From Candolleomyces eurysporus (Eukaryota > Basidiomycota > Agaricomycetes > Agaricales > Psathyrellaceae): a DNA stretch of 22,830 nucleotides. The stretch spans positions 1 through 22,830 of the forward strand of contig JANBPK010001336.1 in NCBI GenBank assembly GCA_027579435.1. Direction: 5' to 3'. A program made the position numbers and the translations under genes. The first letter of the stretch is position 1. Every line of letters begins with the position of its first letter. Positions 11,006 to 21,527 of the stretch are shown here, one piece after another. Below the pieces are notes generated by a model that saw only the letters and a program-made list of their open reading frames with translations, did not search any database and was not told the origin of the DNA.

Positions 11006-12271
11006 TGATACGACCGCGTTTGTTTTAGCAAATATAAGTTCCATTTTTGCAATAATAAACTATAAAGTCGACGCAGTCTGAGTCTCCGAATACAAGAATG
11101 ACTACGCTATCGATAAGGTTCACGCAGCTTGAGAAGGAAAAGAGTCAGTACTACGACTCTAGGGACACAAGAGTTGAAGCTACTCGAGGCTGTCAACTTG
11201 AAACCGCCCCAGTTGTATTATACCCTGACCAGAGAAGCTACTTGAATTGACGCCGTGCTAAAAGTCAGGCGGCTCGACTCAAGTGGCTTCAGAAAGTCTT
11301 ATACCTTTTACACGCAACTGCTCGGACACTCAGGCGGCACGACCAGAGGGTCTAGGAATCAGGCGGCTTCCCATTAATCGAGTACAAGTGCTGGAGCGGC
11401 ACGAAGGGTCTTTCGAAACGACAAAGTCCATGGCTGGTGGCGCGGCTGGTGGCTGTGATAAACTCCGACGCGGTGTGAGGAACTGAAGCGGCTCGAGTCC
11501 TGAGTCAAGGGAATGACCAGACCGACCGTTGGCATCGGGTGAAAAGGTGCAGGTGATGCCGGGTGAGGCAACCGTACCTGTCCAAGCGGCTTGAGACTAG
11601 CAACGAGGGTAGGGGACGCGGAGCAAGGATGCCCGTCCACTCTCGATCATCAGTCGGCATCTCACGCGGCTTCACCAGAAAGGAAATGGTGATCTAAATT
11701 TGGCGTTCAGAGGCGCGCCTGACTCGCGTGGCTACAATCTTGGCGCGGCCTCTACCAATACCTGGTTCTATTTTCTCTTTATCTTTTGCTTGGACTCTTA
11801 TTATTGGCTATGACTTGTCTATCACATGTGTCTTTTTATCTATTTTTACGCGGCTCGAAGTAGTATATATACACGCTAACTACTGACTCAAGCGGCATCA
11901 TCGTATCATTGTTGTTTTATCTTTACTTGCGTTTATCGACGAATCTATCAAGCTTTTCTGCTTATATTTCACACAGCGTGAACTATCAGTTTTATCTTGG
12001 AACTTAGGAACTTAAGCAGTCATAAGGCTTGACTACTTGGGAATAGGAATCTCACTAGTTGTACACTAGGGTACTTCTAGTTCTGTGGAGTGTATCAAAG
12101 AGAGAACAAGAGAACTTAGTATTCTTAATTCACTCTATAACCCCCACAAACTCGCACTTTGACTTTCGTGCGGCCTGACTCTCACACCGCGTGACTACAC
12201 ACAGCTTGTATACAGGTTGTGGTTGGTGTTTTGTGTGTGTGTTTCTGAGCTCGGCAGCACCGATCGCATCA
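11006..12271 (-). repeat. LTR of family A (5' LTR, minus-strand element)
   Basis: This 1266 bp partner of 6410-7677 has ends TGATACGACC and CGCATCA. Several GCGGC motifs present in the other copy read GTGGC or GCAGC here. Its outer edge forms the last bases of the neighbouring transposase-like ORF. A TATATATA tract lies at about 11863-11870 and has an equivalent in the other LTR. Confidence 0.85.
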
Positions 12272-14005
12272 CCGTTTTTCTTTGCCTGGTCGGACGAGCT
12301 TCATATACTGCTTGCTGAGGACTTCGGAGTAGATCGCAAGCACGCACAATTCAGTGTGTGTTGCAGGATCCCTCAACCCTTTGTACACATTGTGTTCCAT
12401 ATGGTTGAAGTTGCGTGTGGATTTTTTGTCTCGAACAAAGAGAAGGAACTCTTTGAATAGTTCCCAATATACAATGAGCTCGGCAGCAGCATTGCAATGG
12501 GACTGGAATCGTGTGTTGCTTGTATCTGGAAAGGTAACAATGTAGCCAAGTTTCCTTTCAAAGAACATTCGGTATGTGTCTTGCTGCCCCTTCTTGTCGT
12601 CCTTGTGTCGAAAGACTCCACCAGCAAGGCTTGTTAGCTTCACAGCGCCTCCCTCTGAGGTTTCCTCTGCCCATTCTTCAACTACAGATCCTCCCACTGC
12701 TGCCGCCTTTGTTGTGTCTCGGTTGATCAGCTTAACTGGGCCAGGACCGTCACTATCCTTCCAATATTCCACCAATGCTCGTGCACCCCCCTTCACCGAA
12801 TTAAGCTCCTTGTGCATGCAACACCCAGCCCAAATAAACATCCCCGCTCTCTCCTTCTCATCCTGTGAAAACGAAGCCCAAGCCTCCGCTCCCAATTTTT
12901 TGCAGACCTCCCCCATCGCTTCATCGTCATATTTCTCTTGTTCCTCCTTGGAAAGGCCAGCCCAGACCTCGGAACCTCCTACGGCGCGAATCTTATCATC
13001 CACCGCCTTTCTAATAACTGGAACGAGGGTTTCTAATGGCAGAGACTTGAAAACCTTGATGCCTTCCTGGTGCTGAGCATCTGCAATCTTGCAATCCTTT
13101 AGGAGGTGACCGTATTTCATCTGATCTTCTGCATGGTCACTTCCAAAGCCTAGGAGGCCTCCAATGAATGATCTGATAGCTGCTGGAGTCGCTTTCCCAA
13201 GAGGACTGTTATTATAGATCTTGTAGCAAGCCTCCACTGTTTCCTGCAGGCCTTGAAGCTGTGTCTCGCTTGTGTGGTTTGGTGCAGTTGAAAGCCCAAG
13301 AACCCGGGTTTGAATTGTTTTCTTTGAGGTTGATTCCTTTGGGCTGTATGATGGAACTGAAAGTGTAATATGTCGTGCCTCGAACGTCCTGTGTCGAATG
13401 GTTGTCCCATCTGAGCTGATAGTATGTCCTGAGTATGTGAATGAGCTATGATAACGCCTTATCAATGATATAGGGCATCTACCATTTGAATTCTGAATTT
13501 CGTCCACAATCTGAAGCTGCGCAGCTAGTCCTCCAGCAGACACGATCCTTCCAACTGTTCGAGCGCTAACATCACCTTTAAGGTGAAGTCCTAACCCCTT
13601 CGCAACAATTCCAAGCACCCGATTGACCTTAGTCTCCGGAACTCCACTGTCGACAAGTTGCCGTACAACGCTTCTGATTTCTGCAGGTACCGCACCCTTT
13701 TCCTTTAACCGGACTGTCCGAATTGAGGAATCCTTCAACCCTTCGAGTTTCTCGCGCGCCTGCTGAAGGCGCTTAGTGGTGCGGACTGCTCGTATCTTAG
13801 CTAAGTGCCGTGTCTTCTTGGTCTCGGCAAGTAGTACGTCTCGCCGTGCTTTTGCTTGTCTGAGTTCCTTGTTTTTGTTGTTAATAACTCGTTGCTTGCT
13901 CCGCAGTCGTTCTTGAAGATGTTTATTCTGAGTCTGTAGTGCCTTTAGTACCAGATCCCTGGTTTTGGGGGGTAGCTCGATGTCGGTGGTTGGATGACAA
14001 TCCAT
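12269..14005 (-). CDS. Transposase-like agaricomycete protein, 3' end cut by an LTR
   Basis: An uninterrupted 578-residue frame. Residues 20-100 form a Lys/Arg/Glu-rich coiled coil. The core has candidate acidic sites in SSDGT (about 197-201) and GSDHAEDQ (288-295), then CCMHKELN (395-402), GGVFRHKDDKKG (462-473) and FPDTSNTRFQS (492-502). From memory, this pattern belongs to a family duplicated many times in agaricomycete genomes and suspected to be transposase-derived; I cannot name it further, and its RNase H-like fold is an inference. The final codons run into LTR A, whose first TGA supplies the stop, so the native C-terminus is lost and I do not find it beyond the far LTR. An in-frame region without ATG extends upstream, and another frame starts with MAKEHTARKK at 14123 just before an N (14092), so the true N-terminus may lie there. 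Confidence 0.7.
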   Translation of the reverse strand: MDCHPTTDIELPPKTRDLVLKALQTQNKHLQERLRSKQRVINNKNKELRQAKARRDVLLAETKKTRHLAKIRAVRTTKRLQQAREKLEGLKDSSIRTVRLKEKGAVPAEIRSVVRQLVDSGVPETKVNRVLGIVAKGLGLHLKGDVSARTVGRIVSAGGLAAQLQIVDEIQNSNGRCPISLIRRYHSSFTYSGHTISSDGTTIRHRTFEARHITLSVPSYSPKESTSKKTIQTRVLGLSTAPNHTSETQLQGLQETVEACYKIYNNSPLGKATPAAIRSFIGGLLGFGSDHAEDQMKYGHLLKDCKIADAQHQEGIKVFKSLPLETLVPVIRKAVDDKIRAVGGSEVWAGLSKEEQEKYDDEAMGEVCKKLGAEAWASFSQDEKERAGMFIWAGCCMHKELNSVKGGARALVEYWKDSDGPGPVKLINRDTTKAAAVGGSVVEEWAEETSEGGAVKLTSLAGGVFRHKDDKKGQQDTYRMFFERKLGYIVTFPDTSNTRFQSHCNAAAELIVYWELFKEFLLFVRDKKSTRNFNHMEHNVYKGLRDPATHTELCVLAIYSEVLSKQYMKLVRPGKEKR

Positions 14006-14123
14006 TGTCGCGGCAATTGCATCGGTTGGAGGTGTCGAGTGCCGAGCTGCTTGTCTCTTGCGGATTTTTCATAGATTCTCTTCTCTCTGGGNCCTTCTTT
14101 CTTGCTGTATGCTCCTTTGCCAT

Positions 14124-15239
14124 GCTTGGAGGAGAGAAAATTCAATTGATTTGCTGGCATAGTATCCGAGAGATACCCCTTGAACGCGTCCTTGGCGCGT
14201 CCTACAAGTGGTCATTCCAATCAAACGAGACCCTGAAGCGCGTTTATGGTAGTAGTTAGGGGTATTTCACTGAACAAGCCATTTGCGCCTCCACACCACC
14301 AATTTCGCCANTTTTTTATGCCGCTCCCTGTGTTTTTCAACCTCACAAACAATAATATCGGGGCAGATTTTTTTTTATAACAGCGGAACATCCTAATTCC
14401 AACTGTGATCCCTGCACCCCAGGGGGACCGTCATGTATTCAAAAAATTGAGCCCGATACATCTATTCTAATCTTCTCTGCGGGCACTTTTCCTCATATAA
14501 ACACGCCACCAAAGTGCAGTGGAAAAGCTCCACAAGACGAGGACGTCCAATGGACTATGTGTCGGAGTTTGAATTGGCAGGGGATTGCGGAACCCCACTC
14601 TAAATGCCTCAGGTACTTGTACCCCACAGTTTTAAGTGCCAAGAAATATGGCTTCGAGGGCCCTGTGATCGTGTGACTGTCCTGCTATTTATGTCTTCAA
14701 CATAACCTTACCTCCATGGTCACCACATCTTTACCTGCCCTTTGTTTAGGTCCAGAGAAAAATTGTAAAGTACAGATACAACTGAAAGGTGCATCTTNAA
14801 AACCAGAGGCCTTGGAATATGCCACACACAGTGACAGCCCACTAAAAACAAGTTTGAATATACCACAGCACAAGTCATCCTCAAATAATACCTAGCTGTC
14901 TTCCAACAAATCTGGCTCCAAAAAATCATGAAGATTCACTATATAAACTCAGAGAACAAATTTTAAGACAAACTGCACACTCTATGCCAAGTTATTTCTG
15001 GATTATGGCTGCCCAGCAACAGGATGTATCCTAGTGGAAATAAATCTTGCCAGAGAAGGTGTTCAGCCATACAATTTTGCATATCGATACTTACTATATC
15101 CTTCAACAACTTGTTGGGGCCTGATTTTCAAGTTATCGAGTTTGTGACCCAGAAAGCCCTCACAAAAGCTTTTTTCAGGTATCATTTCCAAATTTGGACA
15201 TCATGCAACCCTTGCTGTTTGTCCATGTCCCCTACCTTA
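14124..15239. other. Gene-free, CpG-poor stretch
   Basis: This is the upstream region of the minus-strand transposase-like gene and the start of old repeat DNA. It has long T and A runs (around 14311 and 14370), N positions at 14311 and 14798, and few CpG. I see no supportable gene or RNA. Confidence 0.4.
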
Positions 15240-15570
15240 GCACTTATTGACTTAGAAAATTATTCATCAAGTTCTTGAAGCTATCAGCTACCTCATGAAG
15301 ACTTCTGCCTGGTGAGTGTCAGTGAACCCCCTTGTAGTGTGCACAACTCTCCCTAGTATCATACTTTGCTAGGCAAGGCATACTTGTTAGGTCTTCATTA
15401 CTATTGTGGTTGTTTTGAACACATTTACAAGGCCTTCATGAACTTAAAGTACCATTGCCAAACCATTATACTTTATTATTCCCCAAGCTCAGAGAGTTTG
15501 CTTAGTTGGAAGTCAGGGACACTCCAACCCTTAGGTTTCACATACTTCCAGAAGATTTTATTATATACCC
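15240..15570 (+). repeat. Diverged relic of LTR family B
   Basis: This aligns by eye with 9250-9560: CTTGTAGTRTGCA, then AAAGYACCAYTGCCAAACC, then CTCCRACYCTTRGGTTTC. Most CpG sites in the 9 kb copy are TpG, CpA or TpA here, so this is the older or more methylated copy. The native 3' end is not found. Confidence 0.6.
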
Positions 15571-15582
15571 AAGTCAATTCCA

Positions 15583-15704
15583 AGGCATTTTTGACTTGGG
15601 TACTATGGGGTTTTTTTGTGTGCCAAGACAGTGCTTCAAGCATCTGCAGTCATCACTCTGGCTGCTGTTTTCCACTGCTACTCTAGTTCCAGTCAAAAAT
15701 GCCT
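15583..15704. mobile_element. Short inverted-repeat element, copy 2 (MITE-like)
   Basis: AGGCATTTTTGACT at 15583 and AGTCAAAAATGCCT ending at 15704 bound a 122 bp unit related to 6230-6333. Similarity continues to GGCCACTTCACACAGGTTT (about 15728-15746). CpG sites of copy 1 are TpG or CpA here. Confidence 0.55.
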
Positions 15705-15746
15705 CAGAGCTCACCACGCAATGCATTGGCCACTTCACACAGGTTT

Positions 15747-16695
15747 GTGAACTCTACAAACAACTTCACAAATTTTACACATGCAGTGCCTCAATGCCAT
15801 TTAAATGGCTTTTCAGGTTTTCTCAACATATCACACTGTTCCCCTTGCCCATTCTGTTACAAAATCACCATTGTCTCTTGTCATACCAGCCGCCTGTGGC
15901 TGACCTCAACCTCTCTCTATAGACCCCACTGCCTGTACCTAGCCTCTCCAGACTTGTTCTGGTAATTTATACATTGTTTCCTTGATTCTTTGTTGGTTTC
16001 CTGACACATTCCCAGAATATGGATAATTACTTGTATGCTCAGTAGACAGAGATGATTTTGAAAGCTTTGATCCCAAGAAGGTCCGATATTCCAATGACTT
16101 ACTGTGGACAGGAAACAAGTGCAACACTGGAAATAATTTTGCAGGAATGGGAAGGATTCTGTATGCTCAAGTATTTGCATGGACAGGCCATCAAGGCCAC
16201 TCACCTGAAGGACATGAAGGAGTTGCTGCATGGGCATTGAGGTTTAGGAGATGTAACATGATATGATAAATAGATAATACATCCAAAATGCAAAGACACA
16301 GGGAGAATAAACCAAAAGGTAAAAAAGGAAAGATAGGAATGAGAAGCAGATGTAGGCATCCAATCCAATTTGGCCAGGGTTTAAATGGATAAGAAGGTGT
16401 GAACTGAATTGAGTCTAGAACGTGATGCGATGAATAATTGAAAGTGTGAATGTTTGATTAGAAGAAAGGGAACACACATAGTAGGGTCTGGGAGATTGTG
16501 TATTGAGCATTTTCACTGTGCTGATCATTCCTTTACTTCTTCAACTGTGGTCTAGCATCAATAGAATTGAATGAAAGATAGAACAGATGGTACACACATC
16601 TTGACTTGTGGGGAAATGGGTCTAAAATAGAATCACATCCCTGAACTTGTTGCATGAAAAGCCTCAGGCTTTCCTAAAAAGTGGATAGGATAAAT
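15747..16695. other. Gene-free, AT-rich CpG-poor stretch
   Basis: Short open frames occur on both strands, but none has a recognisable domain, a credible start or splice context. It is probably decayed repeat DNA leading into the minisatellite. Confidence 0.4.
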
Positions 16696-17455
16696 GGGAA
16701 GAAATTCAGGGTCATGAGAAAGCAGACTTACATCCTATACAGCAGAAAGGCTGAATGGCAAGAAATTCAGGTTTGTGAGGAAGAAGACTTACTTGCTACA
16801 AAACAGATGGGTTGATTGGCAAGAAATCCAGGTTCATGAGGAAGCAGACTTACAATCTATACAACAGATGACCTGAATGGCAAGAAATTCAGATTCATGA
16901 GGAAGCAGACTTACTCCCTATACAACAGATGAGCTAGATAGCAAGAAATTCACGTTCATGAGGAAGCAGACTTACTTTCTATACAACAGATGAGCTGAAT
17001 GGCAAGAAATTCAAGTTCATGAGGAGACAGACTTACTTTCTATACAACATATGTGAGCTCAACAGCAAGATATTTAGGCTTATGACGAAGCAGGCCTACA
17101 AGCTATACAACAGATGCGCTGAATGGCAATAAGTTCAGTTTTATGAGAAAGCAGACTTACTTGCTATTCACTATATGAGTCAACTGGCAAGAAATTCATG
17201 CTCATGAGGAAGCACTTACATACTACACAACAGATAAGCTGAAAAGCAAGAAATTCGCATTTATGAGGAATAAGACTCACTTGCTATACAACAGATGATC
17301 TCAATGGCAAGAAATTCCGGTTCATGAGGAAAGAGGACTTACTTCCTATACAACAGATGAGCTGAATGTCCAAGACATTCAGGTTCATGAGCAAGCACAC
17401 TTACTTCCTATACAACAGCTAAACGTAGTGGCAAGAAATTCAACCAAACAGACAT
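16696..17455. repeat. Minisatellite, ~61 bp unit, about 12 copies
   Basis: The unit begins GGCAAGAAATTCAGGTTCAT and continues GAGGAAGCAGACTTAC, ending CTATACAACAGATGAGCTGA. Twelve diverged full copies (59-63 bp) plus a partial one can be read. The period is not a multiple of three and stops occur in the frames I checked, so it is not coding. There is no spacer/repeat alternation of the CRISPR kind. Confidence 0.9.
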
Positions 17456-17791
17456 ACGGTCTATCCGGTCAAAATGTTTGCAGCCAAGATTGTTTTCATG
17501 CACATCCAAGGAACCATTGATATGCATAAATTCAAGCCGCATCATCGATTTCACAGGGTCGATGAACAAGTGTCAAATCATCCAATATTTATCTATTAGT
17601 GTGAAAGCCTTTTAGAGACACTGCACATTGCACCCACCATAATTTCCCTGGTCCTCAGGTGACGAAAATGAATCACTTCCTTCCCTTCCTGGCTTGGACT
17701 GTCAATTTCGTAAGCGGGCCTGGATGGGAGCGTAAACCTGGTTTGACATCGTCGACTGCCACCTCGATGCTTAGCACTTCCTCTGCTTTGG
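17456..17791. other. Spacer between minisatellite and ubiquitin-fold gene
   Basis: This probably includes the 3' UTR of the minus-strand gene that stops at 17792. An open stretch on the minus strand near 17673-17882 overlaps that gene in another frame and is not supported as separate. CpG frequency rises again here. Confidence 0.35.
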
Positions 17792-18509
17792 TTAAGACGA
17801 GATATATTTTGAGGTTACGCACCAAACAAGCCATCCTTGGTCTAAATATGTCCCAAGTTTCGTCTTTCCACATTTTGGACATATGCCTATTTTTGCAAAA
17901 TCCGTCACATATTCCCGCTTCACCAACATGCTCATTACCAGCTCCTCCCCCACCAACGCATCACTCCAATCCCCAGCATCGACCAGCGTCCCGTTTAGGC
18001 GCGCGATACAATACCGTTTTTCGACGACACGCTCCTCACCTACCTTTCCTTCGAAATGCTTGCTCAAGGCAAAGTGAAGGTCCTGTAGTGTCAATTTTGG
18101 TCAGACGCACGTGGCANAAGGTTTGAAAACAAGACCGAAATCATCTCTCACCTGATACGTGCGGACAATCGACCAAGGGAGGGTGAAAGTTTCGCCCAGC
18201 GCGTCCGTGATTATCAGTGCGTTCGAGTTGCTAAAGCCCACAGCTTGAGGCAGCTTTCTTTGGAGAAGTTGAAGCATCTGTAACAGCTCTGCTTCCCGGG
18301 CTATGGCAAATGTGTGGCATTTTCACGTAGGAGCACAATCTACCACCGAAGGATGACTCACATTCCGCCGAGTTGTTATAGTAGACAACCTGGTTGCCTG
18401 CCACGTTATTGACCGTTACGCTGCCAACAGCGGCATTGTTGCTATTTGACAATATGTGGACGCCGCCCGGTGCAGGCTCTAATGGTGGTGATGTCAACGG
18501 CCTTTTCAA
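17792..18509 (-). CDS. Ubiquitin-fold protein with C-terminal zinc-ribbon-like motif, 3 exons
   Basis: Minus-strand exons are 18509-18362, 18300-18152 and 18082-17792, joined across introns of 61 and 69 bp (GTGAGT...ATAG and GTGAGA...ACAG); frames join cleanly to about 195 residues. Exon 1 holds an Asn/Val-rich low-complexity stretch (SVTVNNVAGNQVVYYNN). Exons 2-3 encode REAELLQMLQLL, then a beta-grasp-like domain (IITDALGETFTLPWSIVRTY...DLHFALSKHF...RYCIARLNGTLVD...ELVMSMLV), then CPKCGKTKLGTYLDQGWLVWC. From memory, such proteins are common in agaricomycetes and often annotated as ubiquitin-like domain-containing; their role is unknown. The ribbon shows three cysteines rather than four. The exon 1 start codon is TTG, so the true 5' end is probably further upstream, for example an ATG at about 18624. 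Confidence 0.7.
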
Positions 18510-20414
18510 ACCAGTCTGTCGCTGCAGATAAACGACTCACGCTCGTCGCCACTGGGTGGATTGCCAGCGTCCTTGCCCCGTCGCAGCTTCAGAAACCCTA
18601 CACGCAACAGCGAGAGAAAAGCCATGCGGAAGCTCTTGTTTGGAGGTGAATTGCCAGTGTGATCCATGTCAAGACGGCGGTTCAACGGCGGGAGGGAGAG
18701 AAGAGAGATACTTGGGGGAAGCGTGGAAGCGAGAGCAGGTATTGTGACGAAGGGTGGGTGTCAGGCACGAGGCAGTCTGTAGGTGATATGCACAGCCGTT
18801 CGAGAGATCGAGTAGTTGGGCGCTTATCGCACGATTCGGACCGATAAGACTAATCGGATGTTCCAGAGTTTTGGTACAGTGTCCACGGGGACGAGAACGA
18901 CTGACTTGTCTATTCATTCTATTCGCTCGATCGGGTATACATACATCGTGAAAGCCCTCATGTTCCCAATCGAGAGTCATGTGAAACACAGAAGAGGTAT
19001 GCAAACCTCGAGGCCTGGTGCCATTCCACAGACTTCCTGATGCCCGGGGGCCACATCCGGCAAGGTCTCCATGTATTGTATGGCTCGGCGCTCACCAAGT
19101 GCGAAAGCTGGTACGCGAATGGAAGGCCTCCCCGCTAGACGATAACGGAGCCTGCGAGAAAGAGGCGACGTTAACAAGGCAATCGATGCGTGAACACCAA
19201 ATGCGGTCAGAAAGGAAATTGCACTAGATTGAAAGGATTGTTGGCGAGGAGGGCAAGAAAGTACTAGAACTTGATGATAGGGGCAATCAAACAGGTCCGA
19301 GCGAGCGATATTAAGAATACAGAGAGGAGAGTTTCAGTCCAAGAAGCGCACGTCGGAAGCTCCAGGGAATAACGGACCTTTATGCCGCTCATAACATGAT
19401 TCTATTTACGGACAGAAGCAAGAGCGGCGGCGGCGACATATTCAACAGTTCTGTTGTACGGAGTTGACTAGGAATTCGTCAATCGCCAAGGGAACTGCTC
19501 AAAAAGAAGAGATGAGTGTGATAGCCTTAGTATATATAGTCTGTGGAAAGCGGGAACGAGACCAGGCAGACGCTGACCGCCTGATCATCATCGTATTGGG
19601 GACAGAGCGGTGTAGGGCGACACCTCCCTCTGCTGCTGTGCGCTCGCGTGATTCCTTTGTCATAGCAGTCGGCCCACTGTATCCAGCGGGAGAGGCTGGC
19701 ACCCAACCGCACCGACTGTGCTTCCACCTGCAACCCATGAGGCCATGCACACCTACCCACCCACGGCGAGAACGATGGAGAGCACAATCGAAAGACGTAC
19801 TATAATAATCAGGGCTCCAGCTAGAGCATATATCCAGTCCGATGCGGCTCCCAATGTATCCCATTCCCGGCTTTGGCCGGTCGGGTGAGGTACCCGCGAC
19901 TTTGCCGGCCAAAAAATCCGGTCCACCATTCGTCAGATCGAGAGTGTTTGAAGGGATCTAAAGAAGACACGCACACCGACGCGTCGAGTCGTTCCGAGGC
20001 GGCAGCGGCAGTGGAAAATGCCTGCGGGGAATTGTTTGTGCGTGTTCCAAACCAAACCCGCCGGCAGATGTCTCCCGGAAGTGCCGTCGCCGTTGACTGG
20101 TACGTGAGGCGTCCACTGAATATTACTTCACGCGATCTTGCTGGACCTGATGTAGGCTGTGACACCAGTGGGACACCACATCTCCACGCAAATATCATTC
20201 CCGGGACGAATCCAACGAAGAGACTTGCCCTCTGGTCGCTATCGCACGCCTGTGCGTCCCCTCAGCTGAACCATTTCGCCACCGATCGTGCCCTCCTCCA
20301 CATATACCGGTCTCCGCGCTCGAAATCACCGTCCTGCCCTCATTCCTCTCTCCCGGTGTCTCCACCTCATCGATCACTCATAGAAACGCCATCCTCCACC
20401 GATTAACCAACTCC
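18510..20414. other. Long intergenic stretch without a supported gene
   Basis: Open frames occur on both strands (for example near 18669-19004, 19499-19912 and 19873-20406), but none shows a family motif. CpG frequency is normal, so this is not decayed repeat. It may hold the 5' exons of the ubiquitin-fold gene near 18510-18630 and the promoter of the gene relic that starts near 20415. A TATATATA-like tract occurs near 19531. Confidence 0.35.
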
Positions 20415-21527
20415 GGAATCTACCGCTCGGCCGTAAACGACGGCTCCCTCTACACTCTCCTTTTCTTCAAGCTTCAAGTCCCATTCCTCCGAGAAGAGCG
20501 AGAGCTTCTACGCCTACCCACCGATCACCCCGCATTCATCAACACAGCTACAGGAGATAGACTTTCCAGGAAAGAGTTGAAAGCATTGTTGTTGAAATTG
20601 GGATTGGGACCTTGTGACCTAATCATCCTTCCCTCTCTCCAGCGGTGCAAAACTACTAGTATGCGTCCTATCGGGAGACAACGTCGTCATGATGTTCAGC
20701 CTGGATTTGCTATCTTGGCCATTCATGCTGTTTGGGTGAGTCTACACTTGCTCGCCCGCACCATCGATTCTATCCTAACCTGATCTCTCTTCCTAGCGCT
20801 GTCGCGGCCGGACTCAAGATCGCTCCCGCGACCAGCACCTCTCTCAAACTCTCTTATCAGTCGACCGACAGGAGAGCATGTATGCTCGTCGTTGCCCCGT
20901 CTCTCCGTCGCAGTCGAGATGTCCGCCGGCATCCTCAAGGTCCCTGAACCCGGACTCGTGCACATATCTGGGTCATGGATAGATTGTAGGATGGCTATTG
21001 CGATTCAGAGCATCAACGGATAGGGCGTTTGCTGGGATTCGGGAAGCTGGAGACTGAGGAGAGATTCGCTGACGCCCAGGCGGATGGAACGGTATACATT
21101 TGCTACAGCTCTGCTACAACTGTGAGTTTGTCGTCCCAATCTTGCGTTCTCTGATGCGACATCTGCATAGAGAAAATCTAAAGGCATCGTAGTATGGATC
21201 ACGCCTCGCCCCGTTGAAGCCGGTTCGACCAACAGATACCTGGGAGTCGTCTCATCAAGCGGCAGGCTCCATCTTCGAAATGGCGCGGGAGCTCTCAAAT
21301 TGAACCGGACAAGAACTGATGTCTCGTTGACTCTTTTACCATTCTACCGCATCATCGGTTCGTCTTTATGTCTCATTGCTGTCTTCTCTAGCGCAAAGCG
21401 TTGCTTATTGATGTGGTTTCCAACGACAGGACTCATCGCACATCTCCACCACAGTTTCTATCTCGGATTGCCGACAGTTATCCTCATATTTCGGGCAGAC
21501 GGTGTTTTGTCAGGCAATAGAACATGA
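20415..21527 (+). pseudogene. AMP-binding acyl-CoA synthetase (4-coumarate-CoA ligase-like) relic
   Basis: Enzymes of this family activate carboxylic acids to acyl-CoA through an acyl-adenylate. Pieces line up in family order across three frames: IYRSAVNDGSLYTLLF, PTDHPAFINTATGDRLSRKE, GDNVVMMFSLDLLSWPFMLF, GAVAAGLKIAPAT, LVVAPSL, the AMP-binding signature as YSSATTRKSKGI (usual form YSSGTTGKPKG), LLPFYRIIG and HHSFYLGLPTVIL. Credible introns lie at 20736-20796, 21122-21170 and 21358-21429. Frame changes near 20480 and 20620, a stop near 21023, and losses of both signature glycines show it is dead. The C-terminal part, including the second half of the adenylation domain, is missing; the inverted element begins 123 bases further on. 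Confidence 0.75.

Larger units (their letters stand above)
6410..12271 (-). mobile_element. Ty3/gypsy LTR-retrotransposon derivative with nested LTR insertions
   Basis: Two near-identical 1.27 kb LTRs enclose 3.3 kb. On the minus strand this contains part of a reverse transcriptase, RNase H, the RNase H-integrase linker, a polypurine tract, then the 3' LTR. Gag, protease, the front of the reverse transcriptase and the integrase core are missing, so the copy is not autonomous. A second LTR family is inserted at 8268-9673 and 10728-11005. Four-base flanks (GCAG on the left, CCGT on the right) do not match, so either the ends arose by recombination between elements or the target duplication has been lost. 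Whether the family A LTRs originally belonged to this pol is plausible but not shown. Confidence 0.75.

Noticed and set aside
12576..13076. 166-codon plus-strand open frame
   Set aside because: It is the antisense shadow of the transposase-like gene.
16696..17455. CRISPR-like array
   Set aside because: Whole units are tandem and diverged, with no constant repeat plus variable spacer pattern, and the genome is eukaryotic.
19499..19912. 137-codon minus-strand ORF
   Set aside because: No motif, no splice support and no homologous copy in the window.
19873..20406. 177-codon plus-strand ORF upstream of the acyl-CoA synthetase relic
   Set aside because: It does not match the start of the enzyme family and ends before the recognisable IYRSAV segment; composition alone could explain it.
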